Origin: CAVUXJ01 sp963814975
Lineage (GTDB): Bacteria; Acidobacteriota; Vicinamibacteria; Vicinamibacterales; CAVVIG01
Direction of reading: 5' to 3'
Assembly: GCA_963814975.1 (NCBI GenBank)
Contig: CAWFFB010000015.1
Span: 62,001 to 126,000, forward strand
DNA length: 64,000 nucleotides
Shown: piece by piece, positions 50,093 to 57,918 of the stretch
How positions within the stretch are numbered: the stretch's first letter is position 1
How the letters are laid out: each line of letters begins with the position of its first letter
The notes under the pieces: generated by a model
Told to the model about the DNA's origin: nothing
Seen by the model: only the letters and a program-made list of their open reading frames with translations
Database searches by the model: none
Translations under genes and position numbers: made by a program

Positions 50093-51469
50093 ATGCAGAC
50101 CGCAACCATGTCCGGGACCGCGACCGAAGCGTTGAAGACGCCGAGCCCGCGCGCGCCCGCCACACTCGAAGAGACCGGGCTGAGCGTCGATCAGCTCACG
50201 CGGCTGTTCGTCAAGACGCTGTATACCGGCGAGGCGACGGGAATCACCGTGGCCGACCGGCTCCGTCTCCCGTACGCGATTCTCGCACCGCTCGTCGAGC
50301 CGATCCGTGCCGAGCATCTGATCGAGGTCAAGGGCACTGCGGGTTCCGGGACCGCGGGATATCGCTACGCCCTGACCGACCTGGGACGCGATCGGGCGCG
50401 GCAGTACTTCGAAGCAAACCACTATGTCGGACCGGCCCCGGTGGCGCTCGAGAGTTACGTCAGCGAGATGAAGGCGATCGCCAGTGCGCGTGGCTATGTC
50501 GACCGCGATCGGCTTCGCGCCGGCTTTAAGCATCTCATCGTGTCCGACGAGGTTCTGGAGCAGGTCGGGCCGGCCGTGAACGCGGGCAAGGGCATATTTC
50601 TGTATGGGCCCCCGGGCAACGGGAAGACGGTCATCGCGGAAGGCATGGGCCGCGCGCTCGGCGGCGACATGTATGTGCCCCATGCGATCGATGTGGACGG
50701 CCAGACCGTGACGGTATTCGATCCGGTCAACCACGATTCACTCGAGAGTACCGACATCGAAGCCGAACAGGGCAGCGTCGTCAAAACGACGCCACGGGAC
50801 CGCCGGTGGGTCCACATCCGCCGCCCCGTCGTCATCGTCGGCGGCGAACTGACCCTCGAGATGCTGGACCTGGCCTTCAACCCGATCTCGAAATTCCACG
50901 AAGCCCCACTCCAGATGAAAGCCAACGGCGGCGTGTTCCTCGTGGACGACTTCGGACGGCAACGCATGCGTCCGCAGGATCTGCTGAACCGCTGGATTGT
51001 GCCGCTCGAGAGCCGCGTCGACTACCTGACCCTTCACACGGGCCGGAAATTTCAGATCCCCTTCGAGGTTCTGCCCGTCTTCGCGACGAACCTGGATCCG
51101 GCCTCGCTTGCTGATGAGGCGTTCATGCGCCGGATTCCCTACAAGATCCCAATCGAAGATCCGACTGCCGAGCAGTTCACGCGTATTTTCGAGCTGAACT
51201 GCCGGCGGCGAAACCTCCGCTTCCACCAGGTGATGGTCGCCTATCTGCTGCGCCGTCACTACACGCCCGAGCGCCGGCCGATCCGCGCATGCCATGCGCG
51301 CGATCTCCTGGATCAGGTGACGGCGTTGAGCCGGTATCGCGGACACGAGCCGGTGCTCACGCGGGAGATGCTGGATGCTGCCTGCCGCTCGTATTTCGTC
51401 GACGGGGAGGGGGCTTTGCAGGCCACCCAGCCCGGGCACGATCCGGTCGGCCGGCTGGAGATTCACTGA
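50093..51469 (+). CDS. AAA+ ATPase of the Tad locus
   Basis: A 458-residue protein. Residues about 25-110 look like a winged-helix unit (LFVKTLYTGEATGITVADRL ... GYRYALTDLGRDRA). The AAA domain has Walker A GPPGNGKTVIAEGM (about residue 172), Walker B GVFLVDDFGR and an arginine-finger region (FMRRIPYKI). It starts three bases after tadC. Related ATPases are found attached to Tad operons but have no assigned role; a remodelling or regulatory job in pilus assembly is inferred from position. Confidence 0.82.
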   Translation: MQTATMSGTATEALKTPSPRAPATLEETGLSVDQLTRLFVKTLYTGEATGITVADRLRLPYAILAPLVEPIRAEHLIEVKGTAGSGTAGYRYALTDLGRDRARQYFEANHYVGPAPVALESYVSEMKAIASARGYVDRDRLRAGFKHLIVSDEVLEQVGPAVNAGKGIFLYGPPGNGKTVIAEGMGRALGGDMYVPHAIDVDGQTVTVFDPVNHDSLESTDIEAEQGSVVKTTPRDRRWVHIRRPVVIVGGELTLEMLDLAFNPISKFHEAPLQMKANGGVFLVDDFGRQRMRPQDLLNRWIVPLESRVDYLTLHTGRKFQIPFEVLPVFATNLDPASLADEAFMRRIPYKIPIEDPTAEQFTRIFELNCRRRNLRFHQVMVAYLLRRHYTPERRPIRACHARDLLDQVTALSRYRGHEPVLTREMLDAACRSYFVDGEGALQATQPGHDPVGRLEIH

Positions 51470-51471
51470 TC

Positions 51472-52092
51472 GTGCAGCCGCTGATCCGTGAAAGGCTCGT
51501 CGATCTATTGGCGCGCACGTTGGTCGGCGCGCTGTTCGTCTTCCTTTCAATCAACCTGTTCGAGGACTTCCTCCGGACTCAGCGCATCACAGGGCTTCTC
51601 CTGCTGGTGAGCGAGTCGTTGGTCGTGGTCTTTACCGTCATGCGGCGTCGCGCGTACCTGGTCGACACTTCTCCTGGGGCGTTGGCAATTACGGCCATCG
51701 CGCTGGTGGGGCCGCCCCTTCTCCGAACCGGCAGCGGCCCGGGGCTGCTTCCGGACGCGCTCACCGCCCTGGTCTCGGGCGCTGCCCTGTGCTTCGTGAT
51801 CGCGGGAAAGATCACCTTGGGCCGCAGCTTCGGCATCGTGCCCGCGAACCGCGGCGTGGTCGACAACGGACCGTACCTCCTCGTGCGGCACCCGATTTAT
51901 GCGGGCTATCTCGTCACCCATCTGGCATTCATCGCTGCGTACCCCCTGCCGTGGAACATCGCGGTGGTGATCATCGCTGATGCCGCGCTGGTCTGGCGCG
52001 CGCTGTTCGAGGAGCGGCTGCTCAGCAAGGACGAGCGTTACCAGGCATACTGCGGGCGCGTCGGCTGGCACCTCGTCCCGGGATTGTTCTGA
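51472..52092 (+). CDS. Isoprenylcysteine carboxyl-methyltransferase-like membrane protein
   Basis: A 206-residue protein with about five membrane helices and the C-terminal ICMT/phospholipid-methyltransferase signature (NRGVVDNGPYLLVRHPIYAGYLVTHLAF, ending in an EERLLSKDERYQAYCGRVGWHLVPGLF-type segment), which binds SAM at the membrane face. GTG at 51472 lies two bases after the ATPase stop. As the final membrane enzyme of a pilus operon it may methylate a pilus component, because CpaA lacks PilD's methyltransferase domain; this is speculation from context. Confidence 0.8.
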   Translation: MQPLIRERLVDLLARTLVGALFVFLSINLFEDFLRTQRITGLLLLVSESLVVVFTVMRRRAYLVDTSPGALAITAIALVGPPLLRTGSGPGLLPDALTALVSGAALCFVIAGKITLGRSFGIVPANRGVVDNGPYLLVRHPIYAGYLVTHLAFIAAYPLPWNIAVVIIADAALVWRALFEERLLSKDERYQAYCGRVGWHLVPGLF

Positions 52093-52146
52093 AACCCGAA
52101 ATGTCAGATTTCAGATCTCAGATTTCAATTTGTCCGGATCTTCACC

Positions 52147-52614
52147 ATGACATTTCTTGATCCCCTGGATACGCTGAGCGACCCCACGCTGGTGAACGCG
52201 CAGACCGGCGCCGTCGTGGCCACGGTCGTGGAGGTCGCGCGCACGAGTGCGACGCGCCGTCGAGGGCTGCTCGGCCGCGAGGGGCTGCCGGCAGGGTCGG
52301 CGCTTGTCATCACGCGCTGCAACGCCATCCACACGATCGGCATGCAGTTCCCGATCGACGTGGCGTTCGTGGACAGGGACGGGAGCGTGCGCAAGATTGT
52401 GTACCGGTTGCGGCCGCGGCGGATCGCTATCGCTCCCCGCGCCTGGGCGGTCATCGAACTGGCCGCCGGCGAGCTCGGGCCCGATCGCCTGTGTGTCGGG
52501 GACCGGGTCTACCTGGCGCCGCAGGCGCGAAGCGCGCCTCAACCACGTGCCGACGAAATGTCCGAGCGCCGTGCGTCGGCGCAGCGAACGGCTGCCGATT
52601 TCACCGCGGCGTAG
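52147..52614 (+). CDS. DUF192 family protein
   Basis: A 155-residue protein with the DUF192 core: SATRRRGLLGREGLPAGSAL, then CNAIHTIGMQFPIDVAFVDRDG, then VIELAAGE. The family forms small beta-barrels of unknown function, usually exported; here no signal peptide is visible. It is often found at the ends of Tad loci, and the 54-base spacer carries repeats of CAGATTTCAGAT-like words. Confidence 0.85.
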   Translation: MTFLDPLDTLSDPTLVNAQTGAVVATVVEVARTSATRRRGLLGREGLPAGSALVITRCNAIHTIGMQFPIDVAFVDRDGSVRKIVYRLRPRRIAIAPRAWAVIELAAGELGPDRLCVGDRVYLAPQARSAPQPRADEMSERRASAQRTAADFTAA

Positions 52615-52653
52615 CCAGCGGGGAGCCGACCGGCGCCACGCTAAACGCGTGAG

Positions 52654-52920
52654 CTAGAGATCGGCAGCGAGCCTGGCGATCGTCGCGCCCAGATGTGACT
52701 GCGGATCGTCCCAGAACTCGACGACCTTCGGGTGCCGGTCGAGCGCCGCCTGGACGATCCCGCGCTGGATGCCCTTCCCGCGGCCGTGAACGAGCCTGAT
52801 CACCAGTATTCCGGCCGCTGCCGCGGCGTCCACGTAGTCCGCAACGACCGAAGGGATGTCGGGTGGACGAAAGGCGTGAAGATCGATCTCCCCCTCAATT
52901 GGAACCCGAGTCGGGCGCAT
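52654..52920 (-). CDS. Smr-domain protein
   Basis: An 88-residue stand-alone Smr (small MutS-related) domain. The motifs are the LDLH-like IDLHAFRPPD and the catalytic-loop HGRGKG in VHGRGKGIQRGIV. Smr domains cut DNA or RNA; stand-alone forms have been linked to ribosome-associated mRNA cleavage and to DNA repair. It is 17 bases downstream of queF on the same strand, so possibly co-transcribed. Confidence 0.9.
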   Translation of the reverse strand: MRPTRVPIEGEIDLHAFRPPDIPSVVADYVDAAAAAGILVIRLVHGRGKGIQRGIVQAALDRHPKVVEFWDDPQSHLGATIARLAADL

Positions 52921-52937
52921 AGAACGGTGCCAATGAC

Positions 52938-53285
52938 CTACGTCGGTTGGTAGGTGGCGGTGACGACCGTTTTGAGCCCGCCTCGGACCGAGAAGTCCCC
53001 GACGACCGTCATCCGGCGCGGCTGAAGCGCCGCCACCAGATCGTCCAGAATCTGGTTGGTGACATCCTCGTAGAAGATGCCCCGGTTCCGGAACTCGATC
53101 AGGTAGTACTTCAAGGATTTGAGCTCAACGCATCGCGCGCCGGGCACGTAGGCGATTCGGATCTCGCCGAAATCCGGCAGCCCGGTCTTCGGACAGACCG
53201 ACGTGAACTCGGGGCAGTTGATGGTGATCTCGTACTCGCGCTCCGGCCGCGGGTTGGGAAAGGTCTCGAGGATCGTGCTTGACAT
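52938..53285 (-). CDS. queF: PreQ1 synthase (7-cyano-7-deazaguanine reductase)
   Basis: A 115-residue type I QueF that reduces preQ0 to preQ1 with NADPH in queuosine synthesis. The catalytic Cys lies in TSVCPKTGLPDFG, followed by the QueF motif ELKSLKYYLIEFRN. The ATG at 53285 gives the standard N terminus. No other que gene is adjacent and no preQ1 riboswitch was recognised. It is divergent from the HU gene. Confidence 0.95.
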   Translation of the reverse strand: MSSTILETFPNPRPEREYEITINCPEFTSVCPKTGLPDFGEIRIAYVPGARCVELKSLKYYLIEFRNRGIFYEDVTNQILDDLVAALQPRRMTVVGDFSVRGGLKTVVTATYQPT

Positions 53286-53340
53286 GCGCGAAAATTCTAG
53301 CATTCCGCGGCGGAAACCACCGTTTTCCACGAGGGGCCGT

Positions 53341-53370
53341 TTGACAGTGGCGCGAAGGGCGCGTTAGGAT
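53341..53370 (+). promoter_or_regulatory. Predicted promoter of the HU gene
   Basis: TTGACA (53341-53346) and TAGGAT (53365-53370) are separated by 18 bases, a full -35 match and a four-of-six -10 match. Transcription would start near 53377, leaving a leader of about 80 bases. Confidence 0.55.
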
Positions 53371-53375
53371 ACGGC

Positions 53376-53393
53376 GGTTTTCCGAAGAAAACC
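53376..53393 (+). promoter_or_regulatory. 5' leader hairpin of the HU mRNA
   Basis: GGTTTTC and GAAAACC form a perfect 7-bp stem closed by a CGAA loop, placed right at the predicted transcript start. A hairpin at the very 5' end would protect the mRNA from decay; it may alternatively be an operator. Confidence 0.5.
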
Positions 53394-53458
53394 ACGATCT
53401 TCGCGCCGCGCGGAATCGTCGGTGATTACACACGCGTTCGCGTGAAGGGGGATTGACG

Positions 53459-53758
53459 ATGGCTGACGCCCGCAGGATGGGCAAATCAGAGCTCTTTTCG
53501 CATTTTGCCGAGCGGTTCGAACTGAAGCGGACACAGGCCCGCGACTACTTCGATGAGCTGACACAACTGGCGGAAAAAGAGCTGAAGCGGTCGGGCGAGT
53601 TCGTGCTGCCCGGAATGGTGAAACTGGTCGTCCAGAAGCGCAAGGCGCGCATGGGCCGCAACCCGGCGACCGGCGAGGCGATCAAGATTCCCGCGAAGAC
53701 GGTTGTAAAGGCTCGCATCGCCAAGCAACTCAAAGACGCGGTACTGCCTCGCAAGTAG
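53459..53758 (+). CDS. HU-family DNA-binding protein
   Basis: A 99-residue histone-like protein. The N-terminal dimer helices (KSELFSHFAERFELKRTQARDYFDEL) and the DNA-binding arm (GRNPATGEAIKIPAKTVVKARIAKQLKDAV) are visible. The arm's RNPATG is replaced by GRNPATGE with the intercalating Pro kept. It binds and bends DNA in the nucleoid. It has its own promoter and is a single-gene unit. Confidence 0.92.
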   Translation: MADARRMGKSELFSHFAERFELKRTQARDYFDELTQLAEKELKRSGEFVLPGMVKLVVQKRKARMGRNPATGEAIKIPAKTVVKARIAKQLKDAVLPRK

Positions 53759-54091
53759 GACAGGCTGGCCGTGGCCTGCTGCGACGAGAGCCCGCTCCCC
53801 CAACAACACCGTGATTCCGGACTATCGCGGGAAACAGCGCGGCGGCCATGCCGCTGCGCTGAACCTCAGCGGCCTCACAGAAAGCAAGCCAAGAACCTGA
53901 AAACCTGAAATCTGACCAGGCGTCGGACTTGGACTTCAGGTCTCGCCGAGCCGAGGGGGCCGCGCCTGCCGGCGCGATCGTCGAAGCCAGGAGCGCGAGG
54001 GCCGCGATCGCGCGCCGCCCGGCGAGAACGGCAGTCCTGCCGTCCGAGGGTGCCCGTGGCTCTGCCGATGAACCCGGAGCAGTCGGACCGC
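53759..54091. other. Convergent spacer without recognised feature
   Basis: About 330 bases between the ends of the HU and nrdJ genes. No frame with family similarity is present. GC-rich short inverted repeats occur (for example GGCCGTGGCC near 53768), but no convincing terminator with a U tract was found. Confidence 0.5.
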
Positions 54092-56971
54092 CTACGCGCA
54101 CCCGCTGGTGTTGCCGCAGTTCACACACTTGTAGCAGGCACCGCTGCGGATCATGATCGCCCCGCACGTGGAGCACGGAGGCGCATCTTCCTGGTTCTGA
54201 ATCGTCGAGAACGGCGCCGCGATCGCCGCGTCTGGCTTCGCCGCCGGCGGATCCACCGCTGCGTTGGGCTGAACGCGGGCGCCACCCTCGGCTTCGTCGA
54301 CGCGGCCGTTGACACCCGCATTGAACTGTGCCTGCGGAGACAGGAACTTCGACGCCATCCACCGGAAGATGTAATCGACGATCGACTTCGCGAACCGGAT
54401 CTCCGGGTTGCGCGTCATGCCGGACGGCTCGAACCGGACGTGGCTGAACTTGTCGACCAGCGCCTGGAGCGGCACGCCGTACTGAAGCGCGTAGGAGATA
54501 GCCTGCGCGAACGCGTCGGCAAAGCCCGAGATCGTCGAACCTTCCTTCGCCATCACGAGGAAGATCTCGCCCGGCTGGCCGTCCTCGAAGAGGCCGACGG
54601 TAATGTAGCCTTCGTGCCCCTGGATGTCGAACTTGTGCGTGATTGCGTGCCGCTCGTCAGGCAGCCTGCGCCGCACGGGCTGCGTCACGAGCTGTTTCGC
54701 GGCCAGCTGAGCGATCTCGGCGGCGGTCTTGTCTTTCGACGTGTTGAGCGGCTGGGTGCGCTTGCTGCCGTCTCGGTAGATCGAGATCGCCTTGGCCCCG
54801 AGCTTCCACGACTGGATATAGGCCTGCGTGATCTCCTCGACCGTCCCGTCCTTCGGCACGTTGACGGTCTTGCTGATGGCGCCCGAGATAAAGGGCTGGG
54901 TCGCGCCCATCATCTTGATATGTCCCATGTAGTGGATCGATCGGTGCCCCTTCGCCGCCTTGAAGGCGCAGTCGAACACCGGCAGGTGCGAGTCCTTGAG
55001 GTCGGGCGCACCTTCGATGGTCTCGTTCTGGTCGATGTAGTCGATGATCGCCGCGACCTGCGCCGGCGCATAGCCGAGGCGCTTGAGCGCCATGGGCACG
55101 GTCTGGTTGACGATCTTCATCAGCCCGCCGCCGACCAGCTTCTTGTACTTGACGAGTGCGATGTCGGGCTCCACGCCGGTGGTGTCGCAGTCCATCATGA
55201 AGCCGATGGTCCCGGTGGGTGCGAGCACGGTCGTCTGCGCATTGCGGTACCCGAAGGCCTCGCCGAGTTCGACGGCATCGTCCCACGCGCTCTTGGCCGC
55301 GGCGTAGAGATCGGATGCCACGTTGCGGGCGTTGACGTCGCGCATCGCATCGCGGTGCTTGCGCATGACGCGCACGAACGGTTCCCGGTTCTTCTCGTAG
55401 CCCGAGAACGGGCCGCCGCAGTCGCGCGCGATCCGCGCCGATTGGGCATACGCCTCGCCGGTCATCAGCGCGGTCAGCGCGGCGGCGTAATCGCGGCCGG
55501 CGTCGCTGTCGTACGGCAGTCCGCGCGACATCAGCAGGGCGCCCAGGTTCGCGTAGCCCAGCCCGAGCGGCCGGTACGCATGGCTGTTGCTCTCGATCGC
55601 GGGCGTCGGATAGCTGGCATTGTCGACAATGATCTCCTGGGCCGTGATGAGGGTGCGGATGGCTGCCCTATAGGAGACGACATCGAACTCGGCGTGGTTG
55701 AGATCGCCATCGAGCTTCACGAACTTCATCAGGTTGATCGACGCCAGATTGCACGCCGAGTCGTTCAGGAACATGTATTCGGAACAGGGATTGCTGGCGA
55801 AGATCCGGTCGGTGTTCGGGCAGGTGTGCCACTCGTTGATCGTGGTGTCGAACTGCATGCCCGGGTCGCCGCAGACGTACGTGCCTTCGGCGATGAGCCG
55901 CATCAGGTCGCGGGCCTGGTAGCGGTCCATCACCTCGCCGGTCCGCACCGCGTGCGTCTCCCACGTGCTGTCGTCGAGCACCGCGCGCATGAACTCGTCG
56001 GGGACGCGCACGCTGTTGTTCGAGTTCTGGAAGAAGACCGACGAGTAGGCCGGGCCGGTGAACGAACCGTCGTACCCGGCGTCGATGAGGGCCCACGCTT
56101 TCTTCTCCTCCTCGACCTTGCAGCTGATGAACTCGACGATGTCGGGGTGATCGGCGTCGAGGATCACCATTTTGGCCGCGCGCCGGGTCTTGCCGCCGGA
56201 CTTGATGACGCCCGCGAACGCGTCGTACCCCTTCATGAACGAGACGGGGCCCGACGCCGTGCCGCCGCCGGCCAGGAGCTCGCGCGAGGATCGGATCGGC
56301 GACAGATTGGTGCCCGTGCCTGATCCGAACTTGAAGAGCATTCCTTCGGTGCGCGCCAGACTCAGAATCGAGTCCATGGTGTCCTGCACCGAGTTGATGA
56401 AACAGGCGGAGCACTGCGGTGCCGCCTCGAAGCCGCAATTGAACCAGACGGGACTGTTGAACGCCGCCTTCTGATAGACCAGGATGTGCTTCAGGTCGTC
56501 GCTGAACGCCTGGAGATCCTCGTCGCTCGAAAAATATCGGTTCGAGCGCGCCCAGTTGGTGATGGTGGTGACGACGCGTCCGATGAGCTGCTTGACGCTG
56601 CGCTCGCGCTCGGGCGCTCCAATCTGGCCGCGAAAATACTTCGAGACCACGATGTTGGTGGCCTGCTGCGACCAAGACTTCGGCATCTCGACATCACGCT
56701 GCTCGAACACCACTTCGCCGCGTTCGTTGCCGATGATCGCCGTGCGCTGCTCCCACTCCACCTCGTCGAACGGATCGACGCCGGCGTCGGTAAAGAACCG
56801 GGGGAATGCCAGTCCGGGTGCCGGCGCTGCGCTCTTACGCGTGCGTCCGTCGGCAGGCTCAGAACGACCCACGCCGGTCGACGGCCGCGGGAGGTCCACA
56901 CTCTGTGTTCCACTGGTTTCGGTTGAGTGCTGGCCAGCGCTTGCGGCCTGGTAGGCAGTGCCTTCCTTCAT
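54092..56971 (-). CDS. nrdJ: Adenosylcobalamin-dependent ribonucleoside-diphosphate reductase (class II)
   Basis: A 959-residue class II enzyme that makes deoxyribonucleotides with a B12-derived thiyl radical, without needing oxygen. Visible features are PVWFNCGF and CSACFINSVQDTMDSIL near residues 180-205, the KFGSGTGTNLSPIRSS segment, the NPCSEYMFLNDSACNLASINL active-site Cys region, and GTIGFMMDCDTTGVEPD. The C terminus has a zinc-ribbon-like CSTCGAIM ... CYKCVNCGNTSGC that renews the active-site disulfide. An NrdR-box-like operator precedes it. No cobalamin riboswitch was recognised in the leader. Confidence 0.95.
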   Translation of the reverse strand: MKEGTAYQAASAGQHSTETSGTQSVDLPRPSTGVGRSEPADGRTRKSAAPAPGLAFPRFFTDAGVDPFDEVEWEQRTAIIGNERGEVVFEQRDVEMPKSWSQQATNIVVSKYFRGQIGAPERERSVKQLIGRVVTTITNWARSNRYFSSDEDLQAFSDDLKHILVYQKAAFNSPVWFNCGFEAAPQCSACFINSVQDTMDSILSLARTEGMLFKFGSGTGTNLSPIRSSRELLAGGGTASGPVSFMKGYDAFAGVIKSGGKTRRAAKMVILDADHPDIVEFISCKVEEEKKAWALIDAGYDGSFTGPAYSSVFFQNSNNSVRVPDEFMRAVLDDSTWETHAVRTGEVMDRYQARDLMRLIAEGTYVCGDPGMQFDTTINEWHTCPNTDRIFASNPCSEYMFLNDSACNLASINLMKFVKLDGDLNHAEFDVVSYRAAIRTLITAQEIIVDNASYPTPAIESNSHAYRPLGLGYANLGALLMSRGLPYDSDAGRDYAAALTALMTGEAYAQSARIARDCGGPFSGYEKNREPFVRVMRKHRDAMRDVNARNVASDLYAAAKSAWDDAVELGEAFGYRNAQTTVLAPTGTIGFMMDCDTTGVEPDIALVKYKKLVGGGLMKIVNQTVPMALKRLGYAPAQVAAIIDYIDQNETIEGAPDLKDSHLPVFDCAFKAAKGHRSIHYMGHIKMMGATQPFISGAISKTVNVPKDGTVEEITQAYIQSWKLGAKAISIYRDGSKRTQPLNTSKDKTAAEIAQLAAKQLVTQPVRRRLPDERHAITHKFDIQGHEGYITVGLFEDGQPGEIFLVMAKEGSTISGFADAFAQAISYALQYGVPLQALVDKFSHVRFEPSGMTRNPEIRFAKSIVDYIFRWMASKFLSPQAQFNAGVNGRVDEAEGGARVQPNAAVDPPAAKPDAAIAAPFSTIQNQEDAPPCSTCGAIMIRSGACYKCVNCGNTSGCA

Positions 56972-57167
56972 GTCCCGTCTCCCTCATTCCGGGGTCTGCC
57001 CTCGTGCATCGCGCGTCGCACTTCCGCTCCCTGGAGGCGATCGTGTGGCCGGGTGGCTGACCCCCGGATACGCTTTGCTGGAATACGACTCGGGGCCGGC
57101 GAGCCCTTGGCGCGCGACGGCGAGCTGGGGACCCGAGCGCGCGCTTTGCTCTTACTAGCGGCGCACC
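56972..57167 (-). other. Leader region of nrdJ
   Basis: About 195 bases between the predicted start of transcription and the nrdJ ATG. A ribosome binding site GGGAGACGGG lies just before the start. The region is GC-rich and may fold, but I see none of the conserved B12-box sequence of cobalamin riboswitches. Confidence 0.45.
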
Positions 57168-57196
57168 AATATGAGTCCAGCCCGCTTGTTTGTCAA
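57168..57196 (-). promoter_or_regulatory. Predicted promoter of nrdJ
   Basis: On the minus strand TTGACA (57191-57196) and CATATT (57168-57173) are separated by exactly 17 bases. The first is a perfect -35 element; the second matches four of six -10 positions. It is the only AT-containing patch in a GC-rich leader. Confidence 0.65.
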
Positions 57197-57204
57197 GCGG
57201 ATAA

Positions 57205-57220
57205 ACACTATATATAGTGC
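57205..57220. promoter_or_regulatory. NrdR-box-like operator
   Basis: ACACTATATATAGTGC contains the perfect 14-bp palindrome CACTATATATAGTG and fits the NrdR box pattern (acaCwAtATaTwGtgt). It lies eight bases upstream of the -35 element of the nrdJ promoter. NrdR normally binds two boxes; a second was not found, so control may be weak or use a degenerate partner. Confidence 0.65.
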
Positions 57221-57308
57221 ACCAGTTTTAGGTCAGTCGCAAGATGTGGACGTTTGGCTCAGTTTGCCCACCGAGCCATGCCAGCTGAACCAGCCGACCG
57301 CTAGTGGC

Positions 57309-57914
57309 TTATTTTCCGCGCAATTGGGCGGCGAGCGTCGCCGCTTTCTCGGCGAGGTAGCTCGCGAAAACGAGGTTCTTGGTGCGGAGCGCATCCTCGG
57401 CCTGCCGGACGAACCCCTTCGCCGAATCGTACTGGCCTTTTGCGTCCGGACTCAAACGGCCGTAATCGGTTCGGTTGAGATTAGAGGTCGCCTCGAGGAG
57501 CAGCCCTCGCGTTCTCCGTTCGAGTTCCCCTTCCTGCTGGGTCGGCGTCGTGCGCAATGTCGTCTCCGCCGGCGGCTTGGATTCCTTCGGTTCTTCGGGC
57601 GGTTTCGGCGGCTCGGGCGGCTTTGCCGATTCGGTCTGTTGGGCGGGAACGGGCGGCGTCCGCGGCGGCCGCGGCAGCGTGCTATGCGCCGGTTCTGCGG
57701 GCAGTGTGAGCGGTTCGGGCGGCGGGGGCTCCTCGGCTGCCTCCACCAGACGCGGCGGCGGGAGCGGTACGTCGAGCGGCGGCGTGACGGTGGGCGTGGT
57801 TCGCGCACGCGCGCGGACGCAGCCGGATGCGAGCCCAGCCACCAGGCACACGTACAGCAAGGCAACAATGCTCCTGCGACACGTCAGCCTTCCGGTGTTC
57901 TGGCGGTCGTGCAT
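57309..57914 (-). CDS. Pro-rich lipoprotein with helical C-terminal domain
   Basis: A 201-residue predicted lipoprotein: N-terminal signal with a lipobox (LVAGLASGC), a Pro/Glu/Lys-rich linker (residues about 35-125), and a C-terminal helical part (ERRTRGLLLEATSNLNRTDYGRLSPDAKGQYDSAKGFVRQAEDAL) that resembles a TPR-like or DUF4398-type helical hairpin. It starts five bases after the histidine-kinase stop and ends the operon with the two-component genes, so it may be a periplasmic accessory to them. Confidence 0.72.
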   Translation of the reverse strand: MHDRQNTGRLTCRRSIVALLYVCLVAGLASGCVRARARTTPTVTPPLDVPLPPPRLVEAAEEPPPPEPLTLPAEPAHSTLPRPPRTPPVPAQQTESAKPPEPPKPPEEPKESKPPAETTLRTTPTQQEGELERRTRGLLLEATSNLNRTDYGRLSPDAKGQYDSAKGFVRQAEDALRTKNLVFASYLAEKAATLAAQLRGK

Positions 57915-57918
57915 GTTG

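Noticed and set aside
54050..56323. 757-codon open frame on the plus strand opposite nrdJ
   Set aside because: It is the antisense frame of the well-supported reductase; its Val/Arg/Asp-rich composition is typical of shadow frames in GC-rich genes.
56972..57200. Cobalamin riboswitch before nrdJ
   Set aside because: The B12-box and the other conserved core blocks were not found on the minus strand; the leader is simply GC-rich.
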